DNA of 64,000 nt from Novosphingobium sp. 28-62-57 (GTDB lineage Bacteria > Pseudomonadota > Alphaproteobacteria > Sphingomonadales > Sphingomonadaceae): contig NCGO01000002.1 of assembly GCA_002256985.1 (NCBI GenBank), positions 124,001-188,000 on the forward strand, read 5' to 3'. Positions 10,905 through 19,235 of the stretch are shown here, in pieces. A program made the position numbers and the translations under genes. The notes below the pieces were generated by a model, which worked only from the letters and a program-made list of their open reading frames with translations, had not been told where the DNA came from and ran no database searches. Position 1 is the stretch's first letter, and each line of letters opens with the position of its first letter.

Positions 10905-11672
10905 ATGAGCGGGGCGGTCGAAGCTCTGACTCACCCACTACTGGCCGGGGCAGCGCACGGCTTCCTTGGCCGCAAGGGCGGCGTGAGCGCGGGCGATCTT
11001 GCGGGCCTCAACGTCAGCTACAGCGAAGACGACCCGGTCCTTACGGCCGAGAACCGTCGCCGAGCCGTCGAAGCGGTGCTGCCCGGCGGCACCTTGCAGA
11101 CCTGCTACCAGATCCATTCGCCCGATGTGGTCACAGTAACCGAACCGTGGGCCGATGCCGACCGCCCCCGCGCCGATGCGCTGGTCACCAACCGCCCCGG
11201 CCTCGTCCTTGGCGTCCTGACCGCCGACTGCGCACCGGTGCTGTTCTGCGATGCCAGCGCAGGCGTCATCGGCGCGGCCCATGCAGGCTGGAAAGGCGCG
11301 TTCACCGGCGTCACTCATGCCACCATCACCGCGATGGAAGCATTGGGCGCCACCCGCGCGAACATCGCCGCCGTCGTCGGCCCGTGCATCGCGCAGAAAA
11401 GCTATGAAGTGGACACCGGCTTTGAAGCCCGCTTTCTCGAACAGGCCGCTGAAAACGAACGCTTCTTCCGCGCAGGCCGCGAAGGCCATGCGTGGTTCGA
11501 CCTTGAAGGCTATGTCGCCTCACGCCTGCGCGATGCGGGCCTCACGCAAGTCGGCCTGCTGGGCGAGGACACTTATGCGCAAGAAGCCCGCTTCTACTCC
11601 TTCCGCCGCGCCACGCACCGCGCCGAGGCCAGCTACGGTCGCCAAATCTCGCTGATCGGCCTGAAAGCCTGA
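10905..11672 (+). CDS. pgeF: Peptidoglycan editing factor (multicopper polyphenol oxidase-like)
   Basis: A 255-residue YfiH/DUF152-family protein. Zinc-site residues are visible: His in CYQIHSPDVVTV, Cys in LTADCAPVLFCD, and His in GAAHAGWKGAF. E. coli PgeF removes wrongly incorporated amino acids (Ser or Gly for Ala) from peptidoglycan precursors; laccase and adenosine deaminase activities have been reported for relatives. The start ATG 10905 gives MSGAVEALTHPLLAGAAHGF, the normal N-terminus. The downstream GST gene overlaps its stop if the CTG start is used. Confidence 0.94.
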   Translation: MSGAVEALTHPLLAGAAHGFLGRKGGVSAGDLAGLNVSYSEDDPVLTAENRRRAVEAVLPGGTLQTCYQIHSPDVVTVTEPWADADRPRADALVTNRPGLVLGVLTADCAPVLFCDASAGVIGAAHAGWKGAFTGVTHATITAMEALGATRANIAAVVGPCIAQKSYEVDTGFEARFLEQAAENERFFRAGREGHAWFDLEGYVASRLRDAGLTQVGLLGEDTYAQEARFYSFRRATHRAEASYGRQISLIGLKA

Positions 11673-12298
11673 GCGCCCTGCCGATCCTCTACAGCTTCCG
11701 CCGCTGCCCCTATGCCATGCGCGCAAGGCTGGCGCTGGCGATCAGCCGCACACAGGTTGAACTGCGCGAAGTGAAACTCGCCGCCAAGCCGCCCGAAATG
11801 CTGAAAGCCTCACCCAAAGGCACCGTCCCGGTCCTCGTCCTGCCCGATGGCACGGTGATCGACGAAAGCCTCGACGTGATGCACTGGGCGCTGTCCCTGA
11901 ACGACCCCGAACACTGGCTGAAGCGCACCGACACCGCCCTGATCACCCGCAACGACGGCGCGTTCAAGCACGACCTCGACCGCTACAAATACCCCGAACG
12001 CCACAGCAGCGATTCGCTGGCGCATCGGCAAAGCGGGCTGGCGTTCCTGCACACGCTGGACGAGCGGCTTGCAGCACACGGCCAGCTTTGCGGCCCATTG
12101 CGCGGCCTTGCCGACATGGCGATATTGCCCTTCGTCCGCCAATTCGCCGCAGTCGATCCAGCGTGGTTCGAAGCGCAGCCGCTGCCGCATCTCCATCATT
12201 GGCTGGCCGGGCACTGCGAATCCGCACTGTTCAGTGCGGTTATGCCAAAGTTCGCACCGTGGCGGGATGGCGATTTGCCAGTGCATTTCATCGGATAA
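11669..12298 (+). CDS. Glutathione S-transferase-like protein with probable CTG start
   Basis: A thioredoxin-fold N-terminal domain followed by an all-helical GST domain. The conserved first strand and active-site loop LPILYSFRRCPYAMRARLAL begins upstream of the first ATG (11717), which would cut off the CPYAMR motif. The frame is open back to a CTG at 11669 that overlaps the pgeF stop (CTGA); no ATG, GTG or TTG lies between. With CTG the protein has 209 residues and a complete fold (GTVPVLVLPDGTVIDES is the cis-Pro/SNAIL-like region). The fold is certain; the start is inferred. The enzyme's substrate is unknown. Confidence 0.8.
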   Translation: MSALPILYSFRRCPYAMRARLALAISRTQVELREVKLAAKPPEMLKASPKGTVPVLVLPDGTVIDESLDVMHWALSLNDPEHWLKRTDTALITRNDGAFKHDLDRYKYPERHSSDSLAHRQSGLAFLHTLDERLAAHGQLCGPLRGLADMAILPFVRQFAAVDPAWFEAQPLPHLHHWLAGHCESALFSAVMPKFAPWRDGDLPVHFIG

Positions 12299-12321
12299 GG
12301 ACGGTCACCCACAACCAATCC

Positions 12322-12385
12322 CCGTTCGTGTCGAGCGAAGTCGAGACACCCGCAAGCGTGTCTCGACTTCGCTCGACACGAACGG
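12322..12385. repeat. Perfect 28-bp inverted repeat (TCGAGCGAAGTCGAGAC kind)
   Basis: Arms 12322-12349 and 12358-12385 are perfect reverse complements with an 8-nt loop. They lie between the convergent GST and HAD genes, so the element can act as a bidirectional transcription barrier. Related copies are at 33815-33886 and 35923-36033. Confidence 0.9.
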
Positions 12386-12405
12386 AACTCATATCAGCTT
12401 GCAGC

Positions 12406-13029
12406 CTAGAGCAGCCCCAGCCCCTGCAACCGCACTTCCAGCACATCGGCATCGCGCACAAAGTGATGCACGTGCCAGCCCAGCGCCCGCGCCGTGGCAA
12501 TGTTGGCCGCGTTATCATCAATGAACAGCATCGTTTCGGGCGCTCTCCCAAACCGCGCCGCCGCCAGATCGAAGATCGCCGGATCAGGCTTGATCAGCCT
12601 CTCAACCCCCGACACCACGATGTCCTGCATATGGTCCAGCACAGGAAAAGTCGGGCGAAACAGGCCCCAAGCATCGACCCCAAAATTGGTGATGGAATAT
12701 TGCGGCACGCCCCGCGCGGCCAGCCGCTCGATCAGCGCATGCGTTCCCGCCACTGGTCCCGGCAGACTGGCCAGCCAGTTATCGGCATAGAGCGCGATTC
12801 GTGCGGCATGTTCCGGAAACTGCGCCGTGCGCGCCGCCACCATTTCGGCAAAGGACACGCCCTCGTCGTGCTGTGCATGCCAGTCTTCGGTCACCACGTC
12901 GGCAACGAAGCGCGCACGCTCATCCGCGTCGGGGATCGATTCGCGGTAAATGCCGGTCAGATCAAACTCGACCAGCACCCGGCCAATGTCCCAGACCACC
13001 GCTTCGATCACCGCCACAACTCCAGACAT
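12406..13029 (-). CDS. HAD-superfamily hydrolase, YihX-like
   Basis: A 207-residue HAD phosphatase. The first motif VVWDIGRVLVEFDL has the nucleophile Asp followed by DxG rather than DxD, as in the YihX (alpha-glucose-1-phosphate phosphatase-like) group. Motif II SITNFGVD and the motif IV region FIDDNAANIATARALGW are complete; the conserved Lys lies in VSGVERLIKPDPAIF. The ATG at 13029 is preferred over an upstream extension because it puts motif I near residue 13. The substrate is unproven. It may share transcription with rpmJ but has an intervening hairpin. Confidence 0.88.
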   Translation of the reverse strand: MSGVVAVIEAVVWDIGRVLVEFDLTGIYRESIPDADERARFVADVVTEDWHAQHDEGVSFAEMVAARTAQFPEHAARIALYADNWLASLPGPVAGTHALIERLAARGVPQYSITNFGVDAWGLFRPTFPVLDHMQDIVVSGVERLIKPDPAIFDLAAARFGRAPETMLFIDDNAANIATARALGWHVHHFVRDADVLEVRLQGLGLL

Positions 13030-13050
13030 CAAAGGCCTACAAACGACAGC

Positions 13051-13072
13051 GCCCCCGCTGTTGGGCGGGGGC
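13051..13072 (-). terminator. Hairpin downstream of rpmJ
   Basis: A perfect 8-bp GC stem (GCCCCCGC / GCGGGGGC) with a 6-nt loop. It lies about 80 bp after the rpmJ stop on the minus strand, followed in that direction by a weakly T-rich stretch (GTCGTTTG). A likely intrinsic terminator or attenuator between rpmJ and the HAD gene. Confidence 0.55.
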
Positions 13073-13151
13073 AACGCGCTTCACGGGGAAGCCTGCCGGT
13101 GTTTCCGATGCAGTCCCGCCGTCGCGAGACTGCACCGAAACTGAAGAATGA

Positions 13152-13277
13152 TTAGCCCTGACGCGCCTTAAAGCGCTTCTGGGTCTTGTTGATCACATAG
13201 ACGCGGCCACGGCGACGGATCACGCGGTTATCGCGGTGACGGTCCTTGAGCGACTTCAGGCTGTTGCGAATCTTCAT
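13152..13277 (-). CDS. rpmJ: 50S ribosomal protein bL36, zinc-free (C-) form
   Basis: A 41-residue ribosomal protein from ATG 13277 to TAA 13152-13154, beginning [17 protein letters not shown], with [21 protein letters not shown] at the end. It is short, strongly basic and lies in the large subunit near the L7/L12 stalk base. It lacks the Cys/His zinc ribbon of the C+ form, which is normal for alphaproteobacteria, so it should not need zinc. Confidence 0.95.
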   Translation of the reverse strand: MKIRNSLKSLKDRHRDNRVIRRRGRVYVINKTQKRFKARQG

Positions 13278-13454
13278 GTCGAATCCCTTTGCCCGAAGCT
13301 GACCGGGCTGAAAACTGAAGCGTGGCCGTTAAAGACGGTGCGCACCCAAGTCAACCTTGCGAAAGGCCATTGGCTGCATTTCCCTGATTGCGCGCAGGAT
13401 TTCGCCGCTATGTGCGTTCATGACTGCGACAGCCCTTCTGTGGGAAGCACAAAC

Positions 13455-14126
13455 ATGAACTCCAAAATGCTTATCTGCGCCCTCGCAGCGTTATCGCTCC
13501 CTGCCAGCGCCATGGCTCAACCTGCGGGTGGGCGCTGGGGCGGTGGGATGATGGACCAGCGATTCGGCAGCACGCAGCGTCCGTCCTCGCAGCCATCCAA
13601 AAGCGTCGAAGTTACCGCCTTCCTGTCCGCCGATGCCGCTCCCCTGCTAGGCAAGGGTCCAATCACCGTTGCCGCCGCCAATGGCGCCGAAGCGGAATGG
13701 AAGCTGCCCGTATATGAAGCCGCCGTGGTCGATCAGCTGGCCAAGCTGGGCTACGATACTGCCGTCAGTGGCGCAGAAACGGGCCAGATTGCCCAGATCG
13801 GCATCACCCATTCGGTCGTCGTGCCCGAAGAGCAGAAGCGCAAGCCGGTGTCTGGCGCGATGGAGGTGGGTGTCTCCAACCGTGGCAGCTATCAGGCGAT
13901 GGCACTGAACATCGATCTGTCCAAACCGCGCAAGGCCATCGTCGCCACCCGGCTCGACGTGCGCATTCGCGACAAGGCCACCGACCGCGTGCTGTGGGAA
14001 GGCCATGCCGAAGCGCAATCGCGCGAAGATGACGATGGGCTCGATAACGGCGCAATCGCCGCCAAACTTGCAACCGCCCTGTTTGCGCGCTTTGCCGAAG
14101 CGCAAGTGGTGCCAACCGGCGGCTGA
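13455..14126 (+). CDS. Secreted DUF4136-like protein, 223 residues
   Basis: From ATG 13455 (GGGAAG ribosome site about 9 nt upstream) the protein starts with a cleavable signal peptide, MNSKMLICALAALSLPASAMA, without a lipobox cysteine. The mature part has EVTAFL, a segment on a low-complexity glycine/glutamine N-terminus, and the region TRLDVRIRDKATDRVLWEGHA near residue 175. That region is also found in the next gene and is typical of DUF4136 envelope proteins. It is probably periplasmic or outer-membrane associated; its role is unknown. The two neighbouring genes look like diverged tandem duplicates. Confidence 0.75.
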   Translation: MNSKMLICALAALSLPASAMAQPAGGRWGGGMMDQRFGSTQRPSSQPSKSVEVTAFLSADAAPLLGKGPITVAAANGAEAEWKLPVYEAAVVDQLAKLGYDTAVSGAETGQIAQIGITHSVVVPEEQKRKPVSGAMEVGVSNRGSYQAMALNIDLSKPRKAIVATRLDVRIRDKATDRVLWEGHAEAQSREDDDGLDNGAIAAKLATALFARFAEAQVVPTGG

Positions 14127-14196
14127 TTGTGCCCTTTGACATTGCAGCACGGGCCAAACGCCCCCACCTTGGGATCAAACAGATGGATGCTGCACT

Positions 14197-14709
14197 ATGA
14201 AACGCCTCGCCGCCGCCCTCGCTCTTTCCGCCGTGACCATCACCCCAGCGCTGGCCAAGCCCGCGCCGGTCGAAGTCACCCGCTTCCACACGCCAGAAAC
14301 ACTGGCCCGGCTGAAGGGCGTCGCCGCCATGGTCGAAGCCGCCCCCGGCAGCGATCCCAAAAGCCTTGAGGACAAGACCTGGCTCGCCGCCGTGCAGCGT
14401 GAACTGGCCGCGCAGGGCTATGGCCCGGTCAGCGTGGGCGTTGGCGGATCGACCGGCAGCTTCGGTAGCGGGCTGGGCTTGGGCCTTGGCTTCAACCTTG
14501 GCGGCGGCCCGAAGGACTTCGTCGTCACCCGCCTGTCCGTGCGCATCCGCGACAAGAGGACCGGCGAATCGCTGTGGGAAGGCCGCGCCGACAACCGTGA
14601 AAGCGCCAAGGCCAAAGAGGCCGCCATTGGCGAGGCCGCACCGCGCCTTGCCCGCGCGCTGTTCTCGGGCTTCCCCGGCACCTCGGGAGAGACTATCAGC
14701 GTTAAATGA
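14197..14709 (+). CDS. Secreted DUF4136-like protein, paralogue of the preceding gene
   Basis: A 170-residue protein with signal peptide [20 protein letters not shown], the motif VEVTRFHTP, and a glycine/leucine-rich stretch ([17 protein letters not shown]). [21 protein letters not shown] aligns closely with the matching segment of the upstream gene. Probably exported to the periplasm; its function is unknown. The stop overlaps the M14 carboxypeptidase start (ATGA), indicating translational coupling to a cytosolic peptidase. Confidence 0.78.
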   Translation: MKRLAAALALSAVTITPALAKPAPVEVTRFHTPETLARLKGVAAMVEAAPGSDPKSLEDKTWLAAVQRELAAQGYGPVSVGVGGSTGSFGSGLGLGLGFNLGGGPKDFVVTRLSVRIRDKRTGESLWEGRADNRESAKAKEAAIGEAAPRLARALFSGFPGTSGETISVK

Positions 14710-15836
14710 GTGACATCCGCATCAATGCCGCGTTCGATTCCGGCAATATCGAAGTGCTTTCGGTTTCCGGCGCAAGCGCAACCCTTTCCATCCGCAAGGA
14801 CCGCGATTCGGACTTCTTCCAGTGGTTCCATTTCCGCGTCGATGGCGCGGGCGGGCGCGAACTTGAGCTGAAGATCACCGGCCTTGCCAAATCCGCCTAC
14901 CCCGGCGGCTGGCCCGCCTATCGCGCGGGTTTTTCCGAAGACCGCGAATTCTGGGGCCGCGCGCACACCACTTATGATCCCGCTGAGGCAGAAGGCACGC
15001 TGACCATCCGCCACAGGCCGGATGCAGGCACCTGCTGGTTCGCCTATTTCGCGCCCTATTCGATGGAGCGGCATCACGATCTGGTGGCACAAGTCGCGGC
15101 TGAGCCGGGCGTGGACTACCGCTGCCTTGGCACCAGCATCGAAGGCCAGCCGATCGATTGCCTCGAACTGGGCGAAGGCGATAAGCACGTGTGGCTCTAT
15201 GCCCGCCAGCACCCCGGCGAATCGATGGCCGAATGGTGGATGGAAGGCGCGCTGGAAATGCTGAACGATCCGGCCAACCCGCACGCGCGCCGCCTGCGCC
15301 AGTTATGCCGCTTTCACGTGGTGCCCAATGCCAACCCCGATGGTTCCTGCCGCGGCCACCTGCGCACCAATGCCGTGGGCGTAAACCTCAACCGCGAATG
15401 GCACGAACCCACGCCCGAGCGCTCACCCGAGGTGCTGGCGATTCGCAACGCCATGGACGAAACCGGCTGCCACTTCGCGATGGACGTGCATGGCGACGAG
15501 GCGATTCCCTATGTCTTCATCGCCGGCTTCGAAGGCATCCCTTCATGGACCGAAGCGCTGGGCGATGGCTACACCCGCTACCGCCAGATCCTCGAACGCC
15601 GCACCCCCGATTTCCAGACCAAACGCGGCTATCCCACCGCCGCCCCGGGCCGCGCAAACCTTGCCATGTCCACCAATCAGGTCGCGCAGCGCTTCGGCTG
15701 CGTGGCGATGACGCTGGAAATGCCGTTCAAGGACAACGACGACCTGCCCTGCACCGAACAAGGCTGGAGCCCGGAACGCTCAAAGCTGCTGGCGCACGAA
15801 TGCCTTGCCGCACTGCTGGAGTGGCTGGAGGGCTGA
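14706..15836 (+). CDS. M14-type cytosolic metallocarboxypeptidase
   Basis: A 376-residue zinc carboxypeptidase. An N-terminal beta-sandwich domain ([31 protein letters not shown]) is typical of the cytosolic M14B/M14D group. The zinc ligands are His and Glu in [14 protein letters not shown], and the substrate-binding region is [16 protein letters not shown] with GVNLNREW. The third zinc His is in [12 protein letters not shown]. The catalytic Glu lies in the C-terminal [10 protein letters not shown]. No signal peptide. In bacteria such enzymes are thought to trim C-terminal residues of proteins or peptidoglycan peptides; its substrate is not clear here. Confidence 0.92.
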   Translation: MSDIRINAAFDSGNIEVLSVSGASATLSIRKDRDSDFFQWFHFRVDGAGGRELELKITGLAKSAYPGGWPAYRAGFSEDREFWGRAHTTYDPAEAEGTLTIRHRPDAGTCWFAYFAPYSMERHHDLVAQVAAEPGVDYRCLGTSIEGQPIDCLELGEGDKHVWLYARQHPGESMAEWWMEGALEMLNDPANPHARRLRQLCRFHVVPNANPDGSCRGHLRTNAVGVNLNREWHEPTPERSPEVLAIRNAMDETGCHFAMDVHGDEAIPYVFIAGFEGIPSWTEALGDGYTRYRQILERRTPDFQTKRGYPTAAPGRANLAMSTNQVAQRFGCVAMTLEMPFKDNDDLPCTEQGWSPERSKLLAHECLAALLEWLEG

Positions 15837-15878
15837 ACGCTTTGGCACTTATCGCGTCCGCACCCGCCTCCCTTTCTC

Positions 15879-15969
15879 CGTCACCCTGAACTCGTTTCAG
15901 GGTCCATGTCTCAGTCGAGAGCGTCGGTCTGATTGGCGGAATGGATCCTGAAACAAGTTCAGGATGACG
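15879..15969. repeat. Palindromic repeat (CACCCTGAACTCGTTTCAGG kind)
   Basis: Arms 15879-15907 and 15941-15969 are inverted copies with few mismatches. It is the second copy of the kind seen at 10785-10891. It follows the M14 peptidase stop by 43 bp. Confidence 0.85.
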
Positions 15970-16050
15970 GTCGTGTTATTCCACTGCCGAACGGGGCAAG
16001 GGCCGTTCGCCTTTACGCAAAGTTAAGAGTTCAGGGCGCATGTCCACCAC

Positions 16051-16182
16051 ATGGCCCGCACCATCGCCCTCATCCAAGCGCCCCTGGCAGACCTCTCCCT
16101 GCAGAACCTCGCGCGCAAAACCATCGTGCTGGGCTGCGCCGCCGCGCTGATCATGGCGGGCAAGCCGTTCCTGTTTTTCTGA
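16051..16182 (+). CDS. Possible 43-residue small hydrophobic protein
   Basis: Reads MARTIALIQAPLADLSLQNL followed by ARKTIVLGCAAALIMAGKPF and LFF, with stop TGA. Nearly every codon ends in G or C, which supports coding in this genome, and the C-terminal half is hydrophobic enough for one membrane segment. There is no clear ribosome site and no recognised family. An ATG at 16040 lies in another frame. It is reported because the codon bias is hard to explain otherwise; it could still be chance. Confidence 0.35.
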   Translation: MARTIALIQAPLADLSLQNLARKTIVLGCAAALIMAGKPFLFF

Positions 16183-16272
16183 CAACCTGAGACGTGGGTA
16201 ATTGCGACGGGCGAATTTAGCGTCCGGTTTTGGCGTGCGCGTGAAATCAATGGAATGGCGGGAAGTGGGTGG

Positions 16273-16512
16273 TTAGCGGTCGTTCAACTTGCGGACCTTT
16301 AGCCACGTCAATACCGATCCCGCATATAGCGCACCGAGCAGCGTTGACGTGACGAATGGAGTTGCTCCGGTGCGGATGGGGAAAAGAGGGATCTCGAACA
16401 AAACGTTGCGAACCAACGTCATAACTAGACCGACAACGGATAGCGCAGCCCACGTCCGAAACGGGAGATAGCGTGCTCGCAATTCAGCGTCGGTTGGAGG
16501 TAGCGGCTTCAT
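16273..16512 (-). CDS. Small two-helix membrane protein, unknown function
   Basis: A 79-residue protein from ATG 16512: a short polar N-terminus (MKPLPPTDAELRARYLPFRT), then two hydrophobic segments (AALSVVGLVMTLVRNVLF and FVTSTLLGALYAGSVLTWL) ending in a charged tail. A TTG start 36 nt upstream is possible. No clear Shine-Dalgarno site. Base composition here is visibly less GC-rich than in neighbouring genes, suggesting relaxed or acquired sequence. No family recognised. Confidence 0.5.
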   Translation of the reverse strand: MKPLPPTDAELRARYLPFRTWAALSVVGLVMTLVRNVLFEIPLFPIRTGATPFVTSTLLGALYAGSVLTWLKVRKLNDR

Positions 16513-16893
16513 ATCAGAGGGATGCCCCAGTTTACGGAATGTCCGCAAGGGCGTCGTTTGCGGAAAGGCAGCTTTTGTCGATCATAAGCGCATTGCAGAC
16601 CTTTGCTGCCCGCCTAACCAGCGGCGGGTTTCGTTGGTATGGACAACGACCTGTTACCGCCGCTTTGAGGTAGCCTGCCGCCGATCTACTCAAAAACCAT
16701 CCGTCGCCCCGTGCTCGACACGGGGCTTGGCTTTTCTTGCGATTTCGCGCTGGGCCGGTAGGCTGATCGACGGGGCCGCTAAGCGAAGTGCGGGAGGTTG
16801 GCGTCAAAAGGCAGCCAAGCCCTGTGTCGAGCACGGGGCGACGAGGGTTTAGGGGTTGGTTGGGGCGGAGAGTGCCTCTGCCCCATGCGCTCC
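16513..16893. other. Gene-free stretch with one inverted repeat
   Basis: About 380 bp without a supported gene. It is partly AT-richer than the rest and holds one inverted repeat: arms 16702-16730 and 16815-16843, 29 bp each with a single mismatch, core GCTCGACACGGGGC. Short open frames here lack ribosome sites and codon bias. I see nothing else in it. Confidence 0.6.
16702..16843. repeat. Inverted repeat (CCCCGTGCTCGACACGGGG kind)
   Basis: Two 29-bp arms, one mismatch, with 84 bp between them. Each arm is itself nearly palindromic (CCCCGTG-CTCGA-CACGGGG), so each can also fold alone. Only copy of this kind in the window. Confidence 0.85.
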
Positions 16894-17235
16894 CTACAAA
16901 ATCTCCAGCACCTTCTCCTTCGGCCTACACAGCCGCACGCCCTTGCCCGTCTCTACCAGCGGGCGTTCGATCAGCTTGGGCTGCGCCACCATCGCGGCCA
17001 GCACCGTCGCGTCATCGGCAGCAAGCAAGCCGCGCGCCTCGGCATCGGTGCCGCGCAGGCGCAGGCCCTGTTGTGGCGTGATCCCGGCATCGCGGTAAAG
17101 CTGGGCGAGCTTCTCCACGCTCGGCGGGGTCTTCAAATAGGGCACGATGGTAACCTCCGCGCCCGCTTCCTGCAGCATCGCCAGCGTATTGCGCGATGTG
17201 CCGCAGCCGGGGTTGTGCCAGATCGTTGCCTTCAT
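16894..17235 (-). CDS. ArsC-family (glutaredoxin-coupled) reductase-like protein
   Basis: A 113-residue thioredoxin-fold protein: MKATIWHNPGCGTSRNTL carries the single active cysteine (Cys11) in the NPxCxxSR motif of ArsC/YffB, then VPYLKTPPS and the substrate loop QPKLIERPLVETGKGVRLCRP, whose RP and K/R residues bind the oxyanion in arsenate reductases. The loop VRLCRPKEKVLEIL is normal for ArsC. No arsenic genes lie nearby, so arsenate reduction is a family inference rather than a context one. The ATG at 17235 is the only sensible start. Confidence 0.85.
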   Translation of the reverse strand: MKATIWHNPGCGTSRNTLAMLQEAGAEVTIVPYLKTPPSVEKLAQLYRDAGITPQQGLRLRGTDAEARGLLAADDATVLAAMVAQPKLIERPLVETGKGVRLCRPKEKVLEIL

Positions 17236-17258
17236 TGCATGGTCCTTCACGGTCAAAG

Positions 17259-17768
17259 TCAGCCCGCCCCCGGTGCCACAATCGCAGGCGGCGGCGCGGC
17301 GCTGATGATCTCTTCCCCGCGCATCACCCGCGCCGCGCGCTGGATCGCGCGAGTCAGCCGGGGATATACGCCGCAACGGCAGATATTGGTAAGGCTGCGC
17401 GCAATGTCCTCGTCCGCCGGGCTGGCGTTCGTCGCCAAGAGGGCCGCCGCCGCCATCACGATGCCCGGCGTGCAGAACCCGCACTGGATCGCCTGCTCGG
17501 CCACCAACGCCTGCTGCACCGGGTGCGACCGGTCAGCCGAAAGCCCTTCGATCGTGGTGACATTGCGCCCTTCAGCCTCGCCCAAGGACAATGTGCAACT
17601 GACCATCGCCTGCCCATCGACGATCACCATGCACGCGCCGCACTCCCCCGTGCCGCAGCCATACTTCGTGCCGGTAAGATTCGCCGCATCGCGCAACGCC
17701 CACAGCAGCGGGGTATCATCCTCAAGCCGGTACTCGACGGGCTGGTTGTTCACGGTCAGGCGAGCCAT
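17259..17768 (-). CDS. 2Fe-2S subunit of a molybdenum hydroxylase (isoquinoline 1-oxidoreductase alpha type), orphan
   Basis: A 169-residue protein with two iron-sulfur centres. The plant-ferredoxin-like centre is in TKYGCGTGECGACMVIVDG with a fourth Cys in VSCTLSL. The second, alpha-helical centre is in CGFCTPG and NICRCGVYPRL. This is the small subunit of xanthine oxidase-family hydroxylases such as isoquinoline 1-oxidoreductase or membrane aldehyde oxidases. The molybdopterin-binding large subunit and any electron-acceptor cytochrome are absent from both sides, so the partner must be encoded elsewhere or is lost. All eight cysteines are present. Confidence 0.92.
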   Translation of the reverse strand: MARLTVNNQPVEYRLEDDTPLLWALRDAANLTGTKYGCGTGECGACMVIVDGQAMVSCTLSLGEAEGRNVTTIEGLSADRSHPVQQALVAEQAIQCGFCTPGIVMAAAALLATNASPADEDIARSLTNICRCGVYPRLTRAIQRAARVMRGEEIISAAPPPAIVAPGAG

Positions 17769-17800
17769 GGCGCTGGCTTAGCCCGCGATACGCCTGCCAA

Positions 17801-18565
17801 TCAATCCCGCCAACTGCGATCGATCCGGTCAATCCGCCGCGTCCACGCTGCAAAGTCCGCCACGCCAGCCGCGCCGCCAGCGCTAACCTGCCCCAGATCA
17901 CGCTGGTGTACCGCCACCACATCGTCCGGCACATGAATCGCGGGGCGGCCCATCGAAAGCGTCGCCATCTGGATTTCGCAGGCGCGCTGCAGGCTCCACT
18001 GCATCAGGAACATCTGCGGCAGCGTCTGCGCCAGCACCACCGGACCGTGGTTTTTCAGCATCAAAATGCGCTTGTCACCAAGGTTCGCCAGCAGCCGCTC
18101 GCCCTCTTCTGCGCGCACCGTCACGCCTTCAAAGTCGTGATAGGCGAGCTGGCCGATGAAGTTGCAGGCATAGAAGTTGATCGGCATCAGCCCTTCTTCA
18201 AGGCTGCACACCGCCATCGTCGCGGTGGTGTGAACATGTGAAATCGCATGCGCCCAGGGCAGATGCCGGTGGAAGTAGGCGTGCTGGGTAAAGCCCGCCT
18301 GATTCACCGGATAGGGGCTGTTATCCAGCTTGTTGCCATCGATATCGATCTTGACGAGGTTCGATGCGGTCACCTCACCATAAAGCAGCCCGAACGGATT
18401 GATCAGGAACGCCCCGTCTTCGTCCGGCACTTTCAAAGAGATGTGGTTGTAGATCGATTCCGACCAGCCGAGGTGGTCATAGATGCGGTAACACGCCGCC
18501 AGTTCCTGCCGCGCCTGCCATTCGGCATCGCTGCATTCGATATTGGGCCTGATCAGACTGGCCAT
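17801..18565 (-). CDS. Class II aldolase/adducin family protein
   Basis: A 254-residue zinc-dependent aldolase-fold protein from ATG 18565. ESIYNHISLKVPDE is the substrate-phosphate-like loop, SHVHTTATMAV holds the paired zinc histidines, and LKNHGPVVLAQTLPQMF carries the third histidine. It resembles the adducin-like group often annotated as hypothetical or as putative sugar aldolases in alphaproteobacteria. The substrate is unknown. It is divergent from the SRAP gene with only 28 bp between start codons, so at least one promoter lies inside the other gene. Confidence 0.88.
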   Translation of the reverse strand: MASLIRPNIECSDAEWQARQELAACYRIYDHLGWSESIYNHISLKVPDEDGAFLINPFGLLYGEVTASNLVKIDIDGNKLDNSPYPVNQAGFTQHAYFHRHLPWAHAISHVHTTATMAVCSLEEGLMPINFYACNFIGQLAYHDFEGVTVRAEEGERLLANLGDKRILMLKNHGPVVLAQTLPQMFLMQWSLQRACEIQMATLSMGRPAIHVPDDVVAVHQRDLGQVSAGGAAGVADFAAWTRRIDRIDRSWRD

Positions 18566-18593
18566 CACGCGCTCTCCGGGTATTATCGTTGCT

Positions 18594-19235
18594 ATGTGCA
18601 ACTTGTATCGCATGACCAGCAACGTGCAAGCCATCGCGCAGATGTTCGGCCCCGTGGCCAATGCGCAGCTGAACCTGCCCGCGTTTCACGAAATCTACCC
18701 CGATGCCGAAGCCCCCGTGCTGATCGCCCGCGCCCAGCAGCGGCGCTTGGGGCTGATGCGCTGGGGCTGGCCTCCCTTCGGCGATATCAAGCGCCCCGTC
18801 ACCAACGTGCGCAACCTCGCCTCACCCATGTGGCGCAGCGCCCTTGAGGACCCCTCGCGCCGCTGCCTCGTGCCCGTCACCCAGTTCTCCGAATGGTCCG
18901 CCACGCCCGATCCCGCCACCGGCCGCAAGCGCAAGCACTGGTTCGCGCTGAACGATCAACCGCTGTTCGCCTTTGCCGGCCTGTGGCGCTCCACGGCAGA
19001 AGGCCCGCGCTTTGCCTTCCTGACCTGCGCCCCCAACGCCACCGTCGGCCGCATCCACCCCAAAGCCATGCCGGTGATCCTCGCCAGCGCCGAAGCTGCG
19101 CACCAGTGGCTCACCGCAGAAGGCGACATTGCTGCCCAAATGCAGCACCCCTTCCCCGATGCCCTGATGCACGAGATTGAGACGCAAGAGGAACCGCCCC
19201 CGCCGCGCAAACCGGAGCAGCAAAGCCTGTTCTAG
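18594..19235 (+). CDS. SRAP (SOS response-associated peptidase / HMCES-YedK family) protein
   Basis: Covalently traps abasic sites in single-stranded DNA through an N-terminal cysteine. The ATG at 18594 is chosen because it puts Cys at position 2 (MCNLYRMTSN), which becomes the catalytic N-terminal residue. Conserved parts: LMRWGWPPFG, NVRNLASPMWRSAL, RRCLVPVTQFSEW with the catalytic-site Glu, and HPKAMPVIL with the His. 213 residues is typical. No LexA-type GTTC-N7-GTTC box is evident in the short upstream gap. Confidence 0.93.
   Translation: MCNLYRMTSNVQAIAQMFGPVANAQLNLPAFHEIYPDAEAPVLIARAQQRRLGLMRWGWPPFGDIKRPVTNVRNLASPMWRSALEDPSRRCLVPVTQFSEWSATPDPATGRKRKHWFALNDQPLFAFAGLWRSTAEGPRFAFLTCAPNATVGRIHPKAMPVILASAEAAHQWLTAEGDIAAQMQHPFPDALMHEIETQEEPPPPRKPEQQSLF

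Noticed and set aside
18566-18593. LexA box controlling the SRAP gene
   Set aside because: No GTTC-N7-GTTC or similar palindrome occurs in the 28-bp gap or just upstream.
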